Shown: positions 8,031 to 9,555 of the stretch, piece by piece
How the letters are laid out: the number at the start of each line of letters is the position of its first letter
How positions within the stretch are numbered: the first letter of the stretch is position 1
Assembly: GCA_007129225.1 (NCBI GenBank)
Contig: SKVX01000109.1
Coordinates: forward strand, 1-9,555
Origin: Halomonas sp.
Lineage (GTDB): Bacteria > Pseudomonadota > Gammaproteobacteria > Pseudomonadales > Halomonadaceae
Direction of reading: 5' to 3'
DNA: 9,555 nt
Notes under the pieces: generated by a model
Databases searched by the model: none
Told to the model about the DNA's origin: nothing
What the model saw: only the letters and a program-made list of their open reading frames with translations
Position numbers and translations under genes: made by a program

Positions 8031-8228
8031 GTCCTTTTTTGAATGCACGGCTACAGGATTCGAACGAAAGCGGTGTTCCTTTTGCGAGAAATAACCCGTA
8101 TCGTGATCGCAGTTTTACGTATTGGACTGGTGGTTTAACGCTAGTTGTTCCTATAATGGGCGCAATGACCATTTAATGAAGAATAGTGGGATTCCCAGCG
8201 GGTCAAGTTTTAGGAGATACCCCGACGC
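8031..8228 (+). promoter_or_regulatory. ftsQ-ftsA intergenic region with candidate ftsA(Z) promoter and leader
   Basis: This is the only sizeable non-coding gap (198 nt), and it is visibly richer in A and T than the genes around it. It contains a perfect -10 hexamer TATAAT at 8152-8157. No good -35 is present 15-18 bp upstream (best windows match TTGACA at 2 of 6), and no extended -10 TG is visible. A poorer pair, TTTACG (8114-8119) and TTTAAC (8134-8139), has a short 15-bp spacer. Transcription from the TATAAT box would start near 8164 and give a leader of about 65 nt. The likely SD, AGGAGA at 8212-8217, is 11 nt from the ftsA ATG, a rather long spacing. A T-run at 8035-8040 follows ftsQ without a hairpin. 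The poor -35 may mean activator dependence; that is inference. Confidence 0.5.
8152..8157 (+). promoter_or_regulatory. Candidate -10 box TATAAT upstream of ftsA
   Basis: The hexamer is an exact sigma-70 -10 consensus, in the right orientation and 71 nt before the ftsA start, inside the AT-rich gap. Such a match is unlikely by chance in DNA this GC-rich, but the absence of a matching -35 keeps the confidence moderate. Confidence 0.5.
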
Positions 8229-9512
8229 ATGGCAGTCACTTCCAATTCATCTAACATGGTAGTCGGACTGGATATCGGAACATCCAAGGTGGTGGCGATT
8301 GTCGGGCAGCCAACCGATGATGGCGGCATCGAGATCGCCGGCATCGGCTCACACCCCTCCCGCGGTATGAAAAAGGGCGTCGTGATCAATATCGAATCCA
8401 CGGTGCAATCCATTCAGCGAGCCGTGGAAGAGGCCGAATTGATGGCCGGCTGCGATATCCATTCGGTCTATGTGGGCGTTGCCGGCAGTCATATCAGCTC
8501 GATGAATTCCGATGGCGTGGTCGCGATAAAGGATCGCGAAGTCATGTCAACCGACATCGATCGGGTTATCGACTCGGCAAGGGCAAGGGCGATATCCGAG
8601 GGGCAGCGAGTCCTGCATGTGTTGCCCCAGGAATTCTCCATCGACACCCAGGGCGGTATTCGCGAGCCGCTGGGCATGTCCGGCGTTCGTCTCGAGGCGC
8701 GTGTCCACCTGGTGACGGCGGCACTCAACGCGGTGCAGAACATCGACAAGTGCGTTCGTCGCTGTGGACTGGAGGTGGACGCCATCATTCTCGAGCAGCT
8801 CGCGTCCAGCATGGCGGTACTCACCGAGGACGAGCGGGAGCTGGGTGTCTGCATGGTGGACATCGGCGGTGGCACCACCGATATCGCCGTCTTCACCGAA
8901 GGGGCCATACGCCATACGGCGGTGATACCCATCGCCGGTGATCAGGTCACCAATGATATCGCCATGGCGCTGAGAACGCCGACCCAGTACGCTGAGGAGA
9001 TCAAGGTCAAGTACGCCTGTGCCTTGACCCAACTGGCTTCCAGCGACGAAATGATCAAGGTGCCCAGTGTCGGCGACCGCCCGGCCAGGGACCTTTCCCG
9101 CCAGGCACTGGCGGAGGTGGTCGAGCCACGCTACGAGGAGCTCTTCACCCTGATTCGTGACGAACTGCGTCGCAGTGGCTTCGAGGACCTGGTGGCGGCT
9201 GGTGTGGTGCTGACAGGCGGGACGTCGCGGATGGAGGGCGTGGTCGAGCTGGCCGAGGAGATATTCCATATGCCGGTTCGCATTGCCTGCCCGATCAACG
9301 TGCGCGGTCTGGCCGATGTGGTTCGCAACCCGATTTATTCGACGGGCGTTGGTTTGCTACATTACGCCCTTCAGGAAGTGCGGAACGGGCGAGGGCGCGA
9401 GGGAAGGTTGGTCGCGGCACAGCCCGGGCGTGATGACGTCTCCCGGCGTGGGGTAATGGAAGGGATTCCGGCGCTGGCAAGAATCAAGGGCTGGTTGAAA
9501 GGAAATTTCTGA
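8229..9512 (+). CDS. ftsA: FtsA, actin-like cell division protein that anchors FtsZ
   Basis: FtsA is a cytoplasmic actin-family ATPase that tethers FtsZ filaments to the inner membrane and signals to the divisome. The product is 427 residues (E. coli 420). Actin-fold motifs: phosphate-1 loop VGLDIGTSKV at 12-21, SHPSRGMKKGVV at 41-52, the FtsA-specific 1C subdomain around 82-165 (QRVLHVLPQEFSID at 126-139), phosphate-2 loop VDIGGGTTDIAVF at 210-222, IPIAGDQVTNDIA at 233-245, and adenosine motif VLTGGTSRMEG at 327-337. A hydrophilic Arg/Gly-rich linker (about 385-410) leads to a C-terminal amphipathic helix ending IKGWLKGNF, the membrane-targeting sequence. The ATG at 8229 follows AGGAGA (8212-8217). 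A later in-frame ATG at 8256 would remove nine residues and has no clear SD. ftsZ follows after 34 nt. Confidence 0.98.
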   Translation: MAVTSNSSNMVVGLDIGTSKVVAIVGQPTDDGGIEIAGIGSHPSRGMKKGVVINIESTVQSIQRAVEEAELMAGCDIHSVYVGVAGSHISSMNSDGVVAIKDREVMSTDIDRVIDSARARAISEGQRVLHVLPQEFSIDTQGGIREPLGMSGVRLEARVHLVTAALNAVQNIDKCVRRCGLEVDAIILEQLASSMAVLTEDERELGVCMVDIGGGTTDIAVFTEGAIRHTAVIPIAGDQVTNDIAMALRTPTQYAEEIKVKYACALTQLASSDEMIKVPSVGDRPARDLSRQALAEVVEPRYEELFTLIRDELRRSGFEDLVAAGVVLTGGTSRMEGVVELAEEIFHMPVRIACPINVRGLADVVRNPIYSTGVGLLHYALQEVRNGRGREGRLVAAQPGRDDVSRRGVMEGIPALARIKGWLKGNF

Positions 9513-9515
9513 TTA

Positions 9516-9532
9516 GGGCCGCGGCGCGGTCC
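9516..9532 (+). other. GC-rich hairpin in the ftsA-ftsZ spacer
   Basis: Positions 9516-9522 (GGGCCGC) can pair with 9526-9532 (GCGGTCC), a 7-bp stem with one G-U pair, closed by a 3-nt loop (GGC). It ends exactly one base before the ftsZ Shine-Dalgarno AGGAGA (9533-9538). No T-run follows, so it is not an intrinsic terminator. It could affect ribosome access to ftsZ, mRNA processing or stability; which of these, if any, is not shown by the sequence. Confidence 0.45.
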
Positions 9533-9546
9533 AGGAGACGGGGCTT

Positions 9547-9555
9547 ATGTTCGAA
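9547..9555 (+). CDS. ftsZ: FtsZ start (partial, first three codons)
   Basis: Only ATG TTC GAA (Met-Phe-Glu) is visible before the window ends. Gammaproteobacterial FtsZ commonly begins MFE, and ftsZ invariably follows ftsA in this cluster. AGGAGA at 9533-9538 lies 8 nt upstream, a well-placed ribosome binding site. FtsZ is the tubulin-like GTPase that forms the division ring and binds FtsA through its C-terminal peptide. The identification rests on context, the start residues and the SD, since no domain is visible. Confidence 0.85.

Noticed and set aside
8033..8040. CCTTTTTT just after the ftsQ stop as an intrinsic terminator
   Set aside because: No GC-rich stem precedes the T-run (at most 2-3 bp pairings), so there is no intrinsic terminator by sequence.
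8054..8065. CAGGATTCGAAC, which resembles the reverse complement of a tRNA T-arm, suggesting a tRNA remnant or attachment site
   Set aside because: The flanking bases do not form a T-stem, and no acceptor or anticodon arm is present on either strand. It is probably a chance match.
7979..8176. 65-codon + strand frame running from ftsQ into the gap, with a hydrophobic end
   Set aside because: It starts inside ftsQ without an SD, and the first part is an Arg-rich shadow translation. The hydrophobic end comes from the AT-rich promoter-like region.
8157..8202. TGGGC / TGGGA repeats upstream of ftsA as an MraZ-type operator
   Set aside because: MraZ boxes are closely spaced direct repeats upstream of mraZ. 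Here the two copies are about 30 nt apart and no third copy fits.

Overview
The window is a contiguous piece of the division and cell wall (dcw) cluster of a GC-rich gammaproteobacterium. All genes lie on the + strand in the order murF (3' end) - mraY - murD - ftsW - murG - murC - ddlB - ftsQ - ftsA - ftsZ (first three codons). This order, with murB absent between murC and ddlB, is the gammaproteobacterial arrangement. From memory, FtsA, MurC and MraY resemble Pseudomonas / Oceanospirillales proteins more than enterobacterial ones (for example the IRRIHFVGIGGAGMCG start of the MurC domain and FtsA ending in GNF). A Halomonadaceae-like organism is my best guess, but it is an inference without a database search.

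Layout: positions 1-86 hold the murF C-terminus. Positions 96-7308 carry the lipid I / lipid II precursor genes: mraY (lipid I synthase), murD (D-Glu ligase), ftsW (SEDS glycosyltransferase), murG (lipid II synthase), murC (L-Ala ligase) and ddlB (D-Ala-D-Ala ligase). Positions 7305-9512 carry the divisome genes ftsQ and ftsA, and ftsZ begins at 9547. Genes are packed tightly: four junctions (murD/ftsW, ftsW/murG, murC/ddlB, ddlB/ftsQ) are 4-nt stop/start overlaps, which suggests translational coupling. The murG/murC junction probably overlaps by 11 nt through a TTG start.

Functionally, MurC, MurD, DdlB and MurF build UDP-MurNAc-pentapeptide in the cytoplasm. MraY and MurG turn it into lipid I and lipid II on the inner membrane, and FtsW polymerises lipid II at the septum. 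FtsQ, FtsA and FtsZ build and anchor the division machine.

The tight packing breaks only between ftsQ and ftsA, where a 198-nt gap (8031-8228), visibly AT-richer than the genes around it, contains a perfect TATAAT box and probably a promoter for ftsA-ftsZ. A second non-coding signal is a GC-rich hairpin directly against the ftsZ ribosome binding site. I found no mobile element, CRISPR array, RNA gene, foreign gene or broken gene. The window is an intact, conserved housekeeping cluster, and I see no previously undescribed system in it; the points worth a second look are regulatory.
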